In this document: in pieces, positions 7,975-15,196 of the stretch
Position numbering within the stretch: position 1 is the first letter of the stretch
Layout of the letters: every line of letters begins with the position of its first letter
DNA from: Nitrosopumilales archaeon
GTDB taxonomy: Archaea > Thermoproteota > Nitrososphaeria > Nitrososphaerales > Nitrososphaeraceae
Reading direction: 5' to 3'
NCBI GenBank assembly: GCA_009665115.1
Contig: WJXE01000011.1
Span: 1 to 16,669 of the forward strand
Length of the DNA stretch: 16,669 bases
Position numbers and translations under genes: made by a program
The notes under the pieces: generated by a model
What the model was told of the DNA's origin: nothing
Seen by the model: only the letters and a program-made list of their open reading frames with translations
The model's database searches: none

Positions 7975-9363
7975 TTGAAGATTAGCATTCCGGAAGAATT
8001 AGATAGGATTCGATCAGAGATACGCGATATTACTTCCGACATCATACGAAAAGTGCAAAGGAGAAACGAACTCTCTAAGCAGATCGGGGCTATCAAGAAA
8101 AAGCTAAAGATTGATGTCAAGGATGAAAAAGTTGAACAGGATATCCGAACTTTCATCTCAAAACTATCCAACGAAATTGGAATTGACCCAGATTTCGCTG
8201 GGAGACTTTTGAACATTTTATTAGCAGAGTCCCTGAGATTACAGTTGACTGAACAACATGACTCCACTCAATTCGAGAGTCATCTTGCTGTATTCATGAA
8301 GGCAAAAAAGCTCGAATCCTCGGGGAAAAAAATCATCCATATGGAAGTTGGAGAGCCTGATTATCCGCCCCCAGAGAGTGTAAGAAAGGCTCTTTCCAAC
8401 GTTTTTGAATCCAGACAATACCACTATAGCGAAACGAAAGGTATAACCAAATTACGTACATCTATAGCACAAACAATCGGCAATCATATAACAACTGATA
8501 AAGTGATAGTTACACCGGGCGGTAGGTTCGCCGTTTTTGTTGCAATAGCCTCTTTATTAACTGCAGGCGATGAACTGATCTGTATAGAGCCGGCGTGGCC
8601 TGCTTACAGGGAATGTGCCGCGTTTGTAGGTTCAACCACGAACATCTTAAAAACAACCCTAGAAGAGGAATGGAATCCAAATATAAAAAAACTAGAGAGC
8701 ATGATCAACGGCAATACTAAAATGATTGCTTTGAACTACCCAAATAATCCTACCGGAAGAATTCTGAATAAAAGTATCATGGAGAAAATTGTGTCCCTTG
8801 CGAAGGATCATAGGATATACGTCCTAAGCGATGAGGTATATCGTGACTATGTCTTCACCGAATTCACTAGCGTCTTGGAATATCGGTACGAGAAGAGTAT
8901 CGTAATATCCTCGTTTTCAAAGGGCCATGCAATGACAGGGTTTAGAGTTGGGTACGCTATTGCAGAAGAAAATTTAATTGATAAAATGGCTAAAGTTCAA
9001 GCAACGGCTCTTACAAGTGTTGCCGAACCGATGCAATATGCTGCGCTGGCTGCGATAGAAGATAGTTCTGCTGAGAATGCGAAACGCATAAAGAGACGAT
9101 TGGAAATAATCTCCGACAAATTACGAGAAATGTCGCTTCGTTTTGTGAGGCCTGATGGTGCAATGTATGTCTATCCAGAACTTGGCATTGGGAAAAGTGA
9201 CGTAGAATTTGTACAAAAGGCCCTTGATCTGGGAGTTGCCGTTGCACCAGGAAGTGGTTTTGGAGATTGCTACGCTCAATTTATTAGAATTTCTGCATGC
9301 CAGCCCGACGACCAGCTGGAGAAAGGGCTGGAATTGTTAAAGGCTGCAATGTCTTCGTGCTAA
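7975..9363 (+). CDS. Fusion of AroQ-type chorismate mutase with a class I aminotransferase
   Basis: Residues 5 to about 92 form an all-alpha AroQ chorismate mutase. Aligned by eye with E. coli PheA, Arg13, Arg30, Lys41, Asp50, Glu54, Ser86 and Gln90 match active-site residues; Val53 stands where E. coli has Arg51. From about residue 105 to the end is a fold-type I PLP aminotransferase: VGEPDYPPPESV, NYPNNPTGR (Asn258), SDEVYRDYVF (Asp286, Tyr289), the PLP lysine Lys316 in SFSKGHAMTG, and GFRVGYA (Arg324). The protein thus makes prephenate and probably transaminates prephenate or an aromatic keto acid, though aspartate aminotransferase activity is equally possible from sequence. Start is TTG at 7975, directly after the aroC stop; 462 residues. 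tyrA follows after six bases, supporting a role in tyrosine synthesis. Confidence 0.9.
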   Translation: MKISIPEELDRIRSEIRDITSDIIRKVQRRNELSKQIGAIKKKLKIDVKDEKVEQDIRTFISKLSNEIGIDPDFAGRLLNILLAESLRLQLTEQHDSTQFESHLAVFMKAKKLESSGKKIIHMEVGEPDYPPPESVRKALSNVFESRQYHYSETKGITKLRTSIAQTIGNHITTDKVIVTPGGRFAVFVAIASLLTAGDELICIEPAWPAYRECAAFVGSTTNILKTTLEEEWNPNIKKLESMINGNTKMIALNYPNNPTGRILNKSIMEKIVSLAKDHRIYVLSDEVYRDYVFTEFTSVLEYRYEKSIVISSFSKGHAMTGFRVGYAIAEENLIDKMAKVQATALTSVAEPMQYAALAAIEDSSAENAKRIKRRLEIISDKLREMSLRFVRPDGAMYVYPELGIGKSDVEFVQKALDLGVAVAPGSGFGDCYAQFIRISACQPDDQLEKGLELLKAAMSSC

Positions 9364-9369
9364 TACGAT

Positions 9370-10254
9370 ATGATAAAGAAAATAGCTATCATAGGCGCTG
9401 GAGGTAGAATGGGTACCTGGTTCTCGAAATACTTCTCTTTAAGAAAAGGGACAACACTCATACTCTATGATATTAACGCCTATTCACTAAAGGGTTCCGC
9501 CAATACAACGGTATGTGAAGACCTCGTCCATTGCGTTGATAGAGCTGACCTCGTTATGGTCTGCGTACCGATCTCGGAGGTCCCTCATATAATTCAAGAA
9601 TGTGCCACAAAAATGAAACCTGGCGCCATACTTGTAGAAATATCGTCAATAAAAAATCGGTCTTACAAAGAGCTCAAAAGAGTTCCTAATCACGTTAAAC
9701 CTTTGTGTATTCATCCTATGTTCGGCCCAGCAGCACCCAGTCTTAATCTAATGAAAATAATATTAATACCTGTGAGGAACGCAACCAATGAACTACGAAT
9801 ATTAAAAGAACTGTTCGAGGGTTCTGTGGTAAGTATTATCCATGATGCGAAGACTCATGACAGGATTATGTCGATCATATTAGGATTGACGTACTTCACA
9901 AATTTAGTATTCGCATCTTTTGTTTCGAAGCAAGACTACCAGTCATTAAAACAATTCTCCGGGACGACTTTCAGAATCCAGTCACTTCTGTGCACAAGTA
10001 TTTTGCTAGATGAACCTGATTTGATTCTAGCGCTCCTCTCCCAGAATTCAACAGTTCAGAAACAGATTCGAAAATATCTTTTTGAAGCAAAGAAACTGGA
10101 GAGACTACTATCGGGGCATAATCAATTTAAGATGAAATTAACGCTCGAAAAATTAAAATCTTTTTATCAAGAACAACAAAGTCTAGAATTGTCATATACG
10201 CAGATGTATCGTATAATCTCATACTTGAACAAAAGCGATGGCGGTCTCAATTGA
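9370..10254 (+). CDS. tyrA: Prephenate/arogenate dehydrogenase (TyrA family)
   Basis: This enzyme oxidatively decarboxylates prephenate to 4-hydroxyphenylpyruvate, or arogenate to tyrosine, with NAD(P)+. The N-terminal Rossmann domain starts with IAIIGAGGRMG (residues 5-15); EISSIKN (Ser92-Ser93, Lys95) and CIHPMFGP with His115 are the substrate-side motifs. The helical C-terminal dimerisation domain begins near HDRIMSIILGLTYF. The 294 residues are a normal length for archaeal monofunctional TyrA; there is no ACT domain, so tyrosine feedback through ACT is not expected. The ATG at 9370 follows the fusion gene by six bases. Whether prephenate or arogenate is the true substrate cannot be read from the sequence and depends on what the neighbouring aminotransferase does. 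Confidence 0.9.
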   Translation: MIKKIAIIGAGGRMGTWFSKYFSLRKGTTLILYDINAYSLKGSANTTVCEDLVHCVDRADLVMVCVPISEVPHIIQECATKMKPGAILVEISSIKNRSYKELKRVPNHVKPLCIHPMFGPAAPSLNLMKIILIPVRNATNELRILKELFEGSVVSIIHDAKTHDRIMSIILGLTYFTNLVFASFVSKQDYQSLKQFSGTTFRIQSLLCTSILLDEPDLILALLSQNSTVQKQIRKYLFEAKKLERLLSGHNQFKMKLTLEKLKSFYQEQQSLELSYTQMYRIISYLNKSDGGLN

Positions 10255-10326
10255 ATATCGGGAGGTTATTGAGTGAAGTTGGACAGCGATCTGCGTGTGA
10301 CATCGGCCACTCATCCCTGGCAAATC

Positions 10327-10334
10327 ATATAAAA
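10327..10334 (+). promoter_or_regulatory. TATA box placed for a leaderless transcript starting near 10355
   Basis: ATATAAAA followed by GG is one of the best TATA matches in the window. Its centre is about 25 bases before an ATG at 10355, the geometry of a leaderless archaeal mRNA. What it drives is unclear: the reading frame from 10355 codes 28 residues, meets TAA at 10439, and is then open again for 43 codons. It might also start a non-coding RNA. Confidence 0.4.
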
Positions 10335-10980
10335 GGAATTTCCATTCACAAACAATGCAGAAGATGATAAGAAAGGCTATGCAATTCAACAGTCAGTCTG
10401 GTCCAGATTTGCCTACAACCGGCGTATTACAGCAAACCTAACAGCAACAGTTCATAAGACGACTCACCAATTGGCAGGCATATTTTATGAACGTATCGTT
10501 AACAACATTTGATGCAGATAAAACTCGGTGGTACAATACGGTTCCGTTGAGAACAGTGCAACAAGCTCCTTAATCTATATTCGGTTGTACGTGTTAGGTG
10601 CTCGTTATAGTGTTGGGGTGAGTATTTCGATGGTTCTAAAGCTGTTCCTTGTACTGCTCACCGCTCACCGGTAAGAGCCTGTACTATGGATAAATTTCGA
10701 CTAATATGGGTGGATTAAAAGGGTAAACTAGACCAATGCCCATCTAGACTTACAGGGGCTGTGCGGTAACAAAGCTACTCAAGTACGCTAGCGAGCATGC
10801 CCATACCGACATTCGATTGGGCCGCTTATTTGCGTTGATAACAGCTCGCAGGCAACTCATAACAATGCTTAAGGGGAGGGCCTACGTGAGGGTCGTAATT
10901 TTTAATAATTATACTAACCTGGTAACCTGTCCTTGTCATTACCAGATTGTATGTAAATTGTTAAACCTAGCAATAATAGC

Positions 10981-10988
10981 AATAAATA
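10981..10988 (+). promoter_or_regulatory. TATA box of the DUF255 gene
   Basis: AATAAATA lies with its centre about 29 bases before the ATG at 11014, so the mRNA would begin at or within a few bases of the start codon. No ribosome-binding site is seen before this ATG, which fits a leaderless transcript. Confidence 0.42.
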
Positions 10989-11013
10989 CCATTATTACTA
11001 ACCTGTTACTGTA

Positions 11014-13122
11014 ATGCAGCTACACGGCGACGACAGGGAAACTAAAGCTAGGGCTAATAGGTTATTTGGTGAGAGCAGCCCTTATCTTCTTCAGCATGCA
11101 CATAATCCTGTCGAGTGGTATCCATGGGGAGAAGAGTCCCTTCAAAAAGCAAAAAGTGAGAATAGGCCAATCTTCCTTAGCATTGGATATAGCGCGTGTC
11201 ATTGGTGCCACGTGATGGCTCATGAATCCTTCGAAGACGAGGAAATCGCCAAGATAATGAATGAGAATTTTATTAATATAAAAGTGGATAGAGAAGAAAG
11301 GCCCGATATAGACGACATATATCAAAGGGTTAGCCAACTTGCAATCGGGACGGGTGGTTGGCCACTTTCTGTGTTTCTGACACCAGATCAGAAACCGTTC
11401 TATGTAGGCACATATTTTCCCAAATACGGCAGGTATGGAATGCCCGGTTTTGGCACTATTTTAGGTCAGCTTGCCGAAGCGTACAAGACCAAGAGGCAAG
11501 AGATTGATTCTGCCACAGTGGAGTTTTTACAAGCGCTGGAACATTCTGCAAAAGATGTTCAACAACCCCGTGGTGTTATCCTTGATCGTTCAATTCTGGA
11601 CGAGGCGGCCGTTGGGTTGCTGCATATGAGCGACCCAGTTTATGGTGGCTTTGGACAAGCGCCAAAATTTCCGAACCCATCCAATCTTTTGTTCTTGTTA
11701 AGGTGCTACGATATATCTGGCCTTAACCGGTACAAAGATTTCGTCATGTTTACAGCAGATAAAATGGCAGCAGGTGGAATTCATGATCAGATAGGTGGTG
11801 GGTTCGCACGGTATTCGACAGATCAGAAATGGCTTGTCCCTCATTTTGAAAAGATGCTTTACGATAATGCACTGCTTGTACAAGTGTACGCAGAGCTCTA
11901 TCAAATTAGTGGTGATGAAAAGTATTTAGAGGTAGTGGAGAAAACTCTGGAGTATGTAAGGCGTGAAATGATGTCTCCAGAGAACGGTTTTTACTCCGCC
12001 CAAGATGCAGATTCAGAAGGCGAAGAAGGCAAATTTTACGTGTGGTCAAAACAAGAAATTTCTAACTCCCTCGGCGATGAGACAATAGCCCGTATATTCT
12101 GCGAATATTACGGGGTTGGACAGGCAGGAAATTTCGAAGGCAAGAACATACTCAACATTAGATCGTCGTTTGCCGACTTATCACTAAAGTATAGTCGTCC
12201 TCCTGAGATGTTAAAACGAATTATTAACGATGCTTCGTCTAGACTTTTTGAAATAAGAGAGAAAAGGGTAAAACCTGGTCGAGACGACAAGATGTTAACC
12301 GCTTGGAATGGATTGATGATATCTGGTTTTGCAAAAGGATTCCGAGTTACTAATAACAAGCATTATCTTGAGATCGCCAAGAGCACGATTGAATTCATAG
12401 AATCTAGGGTTACGAGAGATAATGGCAGATTATATAGGACATTTAAGGATGGAATTTCAAAACTTAATGCATATCTTGATGATTATGCATTCTATGTCAA
12501 TGCACTGCTAGATGTTTTCGAACTTGACTCAAATCCCATTTATCTCGAAAAGGCAATAAAATATACGGACTTTATGCTCCAACACTTTTGGGACCCTGTC
12601 GACTGTACTCTTTATTTTACCTCGGATGACCATGAGCAATTAATTGTCAGGACTAAGAGCTTGTATGATCTCGCCGTTCCAAGCGGTAATTCAGTAGCCG
12701 CATCTGACCTGCTGAGGTTATACCATCTGACTCAAAAGAATGATTACCTGGAAAAAGCGGAGCAGATTATGAAGGCAGGTGCGACATCATCGGCGGAGAA
12801 CCCCTTTGGATTTGGTCAGTTATTGACGGCTATCTATTTGTATGTAAAGAAGCCTATCGAAATCACCGTAAGAACAACAGACAATATTGGTGAAGGGCAA
12901 AAGATGGCGAGGTGGATAAACAAACAGTTCATGCCAAACGCGATAACTGCTATCATTGAAAATCAATCTCAATTAAGTCGGCTACAAGAATATCCTTTCT
13001 TTAGCGGAACGAATTCAGCAAGAACTAGCCAAACTGACTATGCTGTTATATGTAGAAACTTTACGTGTTCTGTGCCTATCTATTCTCTGAGCGGCTTCCA
13101 GGAACAAATCAAATCTGGTTAA
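11014..13122 (+). CDS. Thioredoxin-domain DUF255 protein (YyaL / SPATA20 family)
   Basis: This 702-residue protein has the two parts of the widespread YyaL/SPATA20 family. Residues about 10-180 are a thioredoxin-like domain with NRLFGESSPYLLQHAHNPV, the Cys62-His-Trp-Cys65 motif in SACHWCHVMA, and GGWPLSVFLTP with GTYFP. The rest is an (alpha/alpha)6-barrel like those of N-acylglucosamine 2-epimerases, with GGGFARYSTD, VPHFEKMLYDNALL, AQDADSEGEEG and RDDKMLTAWNGLM. The family's reaction is not settled; a redox or sugar-related role is suggested by its folds. There is no signal peptide, so it is probably cytosolic. It stands alone, transcribed from its own TATA box and convergent with the gene at 13163, and has no clear link to the aromatic locus. 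Confidence 0.93.
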   Translation: MQLHGDDRETKARANRLFGESSPYLLQHAHNPVEWYPWGEESLQKAKSENRPIFLSIGYSACHWCHVMAHESFEDEEIAKIMNENFINIKVDREERPDIDDIYQRVSQLAIGTGGWPLSVFLTPDQKPFYVGTYFPKYGRYGMPGFGTILGQLAEAYKTKRQEIDSATVEFLQALEHSAKDVQQPRGVILDRSILDEAAVGLLHMSDPVYGGFGQAPKFPNPSNLLFLLRCYDISGLNRYKDFVMFTADKMAAGGIHDQIGGGFARYSTDQKWLVPHFEKMLYDNALLVQVYAELYQISGDEKYLEVVEKTLEYVRREMMSPENGFYSAQDADSEGEEGKFYVWSKQEISNSLGDETIARIFCEYYGVGQAGNFEGKNILNIRSSFADLSLKYSRPPEMLKRIINDASSRLFEIREKRVKPGRDDKMLTAWNGLMISGFAKGFRVTNNKHYLEIAKSTIEFIESRVTRDNGRLYRTFKDGISKLNAYLDDYAFYVNALLDVFELDSNPIYLEKAIKYTDFMLQHFWDPVDCTLYFTSDDHEQLIVRTKSLYDLAVPSGNSVAASDLLRLYHLTQKNDYLEKAEQIMKAGATSSAENPFGFGQLLTAIYLYVKKPIEITVRTTDNIGEGQKMARWINKQFMPNAITAIIENQSQLSRLQEYPFFSGTNSARTSQTDYAVICRNFTCSVPIYSLSGFQEQIKSG

Positions 13123-13137
13123 TGAAAAAGAAACCCA
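13123..13137 (-). terminator. Possible T-rich terminator of the 107-residue gene
   Basis: Read on the minus strand, a T-rich stretch containing T5 (13125-13129) lies about 30 bases after the stop of the gene at 13163. It also abuts the convergent DUF255 stop. An imperfect stem of CGAG and CTCG (about 13139-13154) sits just before it. Confidence 0.3.
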
Positions 13138-13162
13138 AGCGAGATATAGACCTCGTAATATT

Positions 13163-13486
13163 CTAGGGCTTCCTTATGTCTATTAAGAGTTGTTCACCCA
13201 CCCTCGGGCTTCCGATCTTCTCGTATCGCCTCCTTGGCATTGTGATTTGTACGATCGTCTCTGCATAGGTTTTCACTAGCGTCTGTGGCTGGGAGCTTAA
13301 AATTGCTTCTAAGATCGGCCTTACCTGGTCTTTCACCTCTTTATCAGTAATCACTCTATCGATAGACTCTAACATCAACTGCTGTTGGGAGACCGTTTCA
13401 AGCTCCAGATCTTCACTAAGCGTAAGAGATACATTGATCCCACTATCGGTGATCTGATTAATTCTATAGCGCAGAGGATCTTCCAA
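13163..13486 (-). CDS. Conserved-looking hypothetical protein (107 residues)
   Basis: I do not recognise this protein. It is soluble and mostly helical in composition, with an acidic N-terminal half, a Gln-rich patch (VSQQQLMLESIDRV), and a basic patch MPRRRYEKIGSPRVGE near the end. It has no signal peptide or membrane segment and no cysteine. The start is a TTG at 13486, supported by a TATA element about 31 bases upstream. It is convergent with the DUF255 gene and separated from the rhomboid gene by a 395-base gap, so it is a single-gene transcript. Promoter placement, length and natural amino-acid composition argue that it is real. Confidence 0.68.
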   Translation of the reverse strand: MEDPLRYRINQITDSGINVSLTLSEDLELETVSQQQLMLESIDRVITDKEVKDQVRPILEAILSSQPQTLVKTYAETIVQITMPRRRYEKIGSPRVGEQLLIDIRKP

Positions 13487-13512
13487 TACAAGGTAATTAG
13501 AATAAAGTATGC

Positions 13513-13522
13513 TTATAATATT
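13513..13522 (-). promoter_or_regulatory. TATA box of the 107-residue gene
   Basis: On the minus strand the element reads AATATTATAA, about 31 bases before the TTG start at 13486. This gives a nearly leaderless transcript and is the main support for the TTG start. Confidence 0.42.
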
Positions 13523-13662
13523 TTACTCGGGTTATAACGGGGGAGGTATTTCCCTTGGCTGAGCCGGTACGGGGCCAGTATTTTCTGCGTCTAAATCTCA
13601 ACTGATCTCAGTCATGCTCAGTCTCTCGTCTTCATCGATTGTCCATTCTATGTTTTTCTAAT

Positions 13663-13875
13663 CTATTCTTCAGCTATAGCTAGAGACACGCTTTTTACAT
13701 CTAGATGCCTCTTTGAGAATTTGATCCATAGCTTTATGTGTCGCGAGGCAAGAGGATCTCGATTCGGATCGGCATTGTCTTAGGCAACCCAAGCATCTCG
13801 GTGCATTATGAGTCGAAACGAACCATAAACGCTTTTCTTATTGATTGAACGTATGCCAATGTCAAATATCGAATT
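13663..13875 (-). pseudogene. Possible decayed protein fragment behind the rhomboid gene
   Basis: The minus-strand frame reads 31 codons ending RLIMHRDAWVA, a TAA, then 38 codons with DNADPNRDPLASRHIK and KLWIKFSKRHLDVKS before TAG at 13663-13665. It has no clear start codon at its beginning. The composition looks protein-like and a single CAA to TAA change would restore one 70-codon frame. I cannot name a family, and a chance open frame remains quite possible. Confidence 0.22.
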
Positions 13876-13881
13876 TCAAAA

Positions 13882-14871
13882 TTATTTTGTGAGACGAATT
13901 CTCGCGATTCCATTGAGATAGTGGACGTATTCAACTGTCGGATTAGCGTGTTTTAAACCCTCTAAACCAGGTAGTTTAGCGAACAATTCATATTTCCTTG
14001 ATCCGGAGGCAACTATGCGAACCCGTTTATAATCCGGCTCATAGTCGGCATGGATATCGGTAGCGGCAGAGATACCATGCATTTCTGCTATGATTTCATA
14101 GAAGTCGGCGCCCTCAATGACTTCAGGCTCGAGTGAAGGAGAGATGTCTTCTATTTTTGGTCTCATCTTTCGAGTTTTGCCCACGGAGGGAATAGATAAC
14201 GACATCTTCTTCCATGCTAAATACTTCCATGTATAGCCTGTCCCAACTCCAGCTATGAATCCACCAATATGTGCCAAATACGCCACTCCACCTCCACCTG
14301 ACTGTCCAATCAACGTAAATAGTATTTGTAAAATAAACCAAAAAGGAATGAAAGCCAGCGCAGGTATTCGGATAGTTGTAATGAAGAACACAATTATTAT
14401 TGTATATATTTTCGCTCTAGGAAACATTATCAAATATGCACCTAAGACTCCGGAAATTGCACCAGACGCGCCTATGGCTGGGACCTCTCCTCCTCCTACG
14501 GCAACCGCGTAAATGCTGTGAACCAGAGCTGCAAATAACCCCCATAAGATATATATTGCCAGATATTTGACATGGCCAAATCTGTCTTCGACGTTGTCTC
14601 CAAACACATACAAAAAAATCATGTTTCCAGCGATGTGAACTATTCCCCCGTGGATGAACATTGATGTCAGCACTATTGGGATGTCTCCTGCAAGGACGAA
14701 TTTTGGGATCGCGCCATACTCAAGGAAAATTTCGGAAGTCGTCCGTCCATTTGCGAAAAAGCCGGTTACTAAAACCTCCCACGTAAATACAGCAGCGTTA
14801 ATCGCGATGAGACTATAGTTTACATAGGGTCTACCGTGAATACGCTCAGCATCATCATGGATAGGGAACAT
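13882..14871 (-). CDS. Rhomboid-family intramembrane serine protease with C-terminal soluble extension
   Basis: This is a membrane protease that cuts transmembrane helices within the bilayer. The rhomboid core has about six membrane segments over residues 18-215: the first at about 18-40, then HGGIVHIAGNMIFLYVFGDNVED with the oxyanion-site His79 and Asn83, the catalytic serine Ser136 in GASGAISGVLGAY, and the partner histidine His201 in AHIGGFIAG. From about residue 220 to 329 follows a soluble, charged extension ending in a compact, partly acidic domain I do not recognise; it is absent from minimal rhomboids. No own substrate is apparent nearby. The ATG at 14871 has a TATA element 28 bases upstream, suggesting a leaderless mRNA. 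Protease activity is inferred from the intact Ser-His dyad. Confidence 0.92.
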   Translation of the reverse strand: MFPIHDDAERIHGRPYVNYSLIAINAAVFTWEVLVTGFFANGRTTSEIFLEYGAIPKFVLAGDIPIVLTSMFIHGGIVHIAGNMIFLYVFGDNVEDRFGHVKYLAIYILWGLFAALVHSIYAVAVGGGEVPAIGASGAISGVLGAYLIMFPRAKIYTIIIVFFITTIRIPALAFIPFWFILQILFTLIGQSGGGGVAYLAHIGGFIAGVGTGYTWKYLAWKKMSLSIPSVGKTRKMRPKIEDISPSLEPEVIEGADFYEIIAEMHGISAATDIHADYEPDYKRVRIVASGSRKYELFAKLPGLEGLKHANPTVEYVHYLNGIARIRLTK

Positions 14872-14894
14872 ATTGTTGTTTTTTGTGCGGGCGA

Positions 14895-14903
14895 ATCTTT
14901 AAG
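14895..14903 (-). promoter_or_regulatory. TATA box of the rhomboid gene
   Basis: On the minus strand CTTAAAGAT is centred 28 bases before the ATG at 14871, as for a leaderless mRNA. A second AT-rich element at 14912-14921 overlaps the end of the zinc-finger gene and would give an 18-base leader, so the exact box is not certain. Confidence 0.4.
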
Positions 14904-14921
14904 TGAAAGTCTTATAATATT

Positions 14922-15089
14922 CTAAAATCCAAATGGATTCCTATTTGGCATGTCACCACCCTTCTCGCTGTGAGCTTTTCTTGAATGTCTACTCAACCTT
15001 TCTTTATCCTCGAATTGCAAATTACAGTACTTGCACCTAAAGACCTTTATCGTTCCTTCTTTTCTTCCGAATAAGTCGATCTTAAACAT
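14922..15089 (-). CDS. Small C2H2 zinc-finger protein (55 residues)
   Basis: This short minus-strand gene encodes 55 residues with one C2H2 finger: Cys19-x2-Cys22-x12-His35-x4-His40, with Phe26 and Leu32 as core positions. The spacing is identical to the zinc-finger protein at 2884, but the flanks differ: here the finger is preceded by a basic N-terminus (MFKIDLFGRKEGTIKVFR) and followed by SRKAHSEKGGD and a tail ending in NPFGF. A basic finger of this type probably binds nucleic acid or a protein partner; the true role is unknown. It ends about 50 bases before the rhomboid start on the same strand and could be cotranscribed with it. An AT-rich element at about 15113-15122 lies 28 bases before the ATG. 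Confidence 0.8.
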   Translation of the reverse strand: MFKIDLFGRKEGTIKVFRCKYCNLQFEDKERLSRHSRKAHSEKGGDMPNRNPFGF

Positions 15090-15196
15090 TATTTAACTGT
15101 CATGCCAATACATTCTAAATTAACGTTACGTTATTTAGAAATTCAAAATCTGGGGCAAAATTATGCTGAACCAAAAATCGCTTAATCTTTTGCAAT

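Larger units (their letters stand above)
10255..11013. other. 759-base stretch without a secure gene
   Basis: Between tyrA and the DUF255 gene I find no recognisable protein or RNA gene. It holds a good TATA box at 10327-10334, a weak reading frame from 10355 to 10573 broken by one TAA, an overlapping open frame to about 10671 in another register, a perfect 5-base stem CTAGA/TCTAG at 10728-10748, a repeated ATGCCCAT (10736 and 10797), a repeated TACTAACCTG (10912 and 10996), and the TATA box of the next gene. The 65-codon frame at 10817-11014 has no family look and runs through the promoter of the next gene. Confidence 0.5.
13487..13881. other. 395-base gap with a possible decayed reading frame
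   Basis: No secure gene. Near 13513-13522 is the TATA box of the 107-residue gene. A minus-strand frame from 13875 to 13663 reads 31 codons, one TAA at about 13780-13782, then 38 codons, in the same register as the rhomboid gene that ends at 13882. A short direct repeat CTCAGTC occurs at 13607 and 13617, and a weak GGGA/TCCC stem at 13541-13554. I see no tRNA or known small RNA. Confidence 0.5.

Noticed and set aside
10255..11013. tRNA, C/D-box RNA or CRISPR array in the large gap
   Set aside because: No B-box-like T-arm, no paired C and D boxes, and no regularly spaced repeats could be found by eye.
10817..11014. 65-codon plus-strand frame before the DUF255 gene
   Set aside because: It has no family features, its second half is low-complexity Ile/Leu/Asn from AT-rich DNA, and it runs through the TATA box of the next gene.
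14255..14512. 85-codon plus-strand frame
   Set aside because: It lies wholly inside the well-supported rhomboid gene on the other strand.
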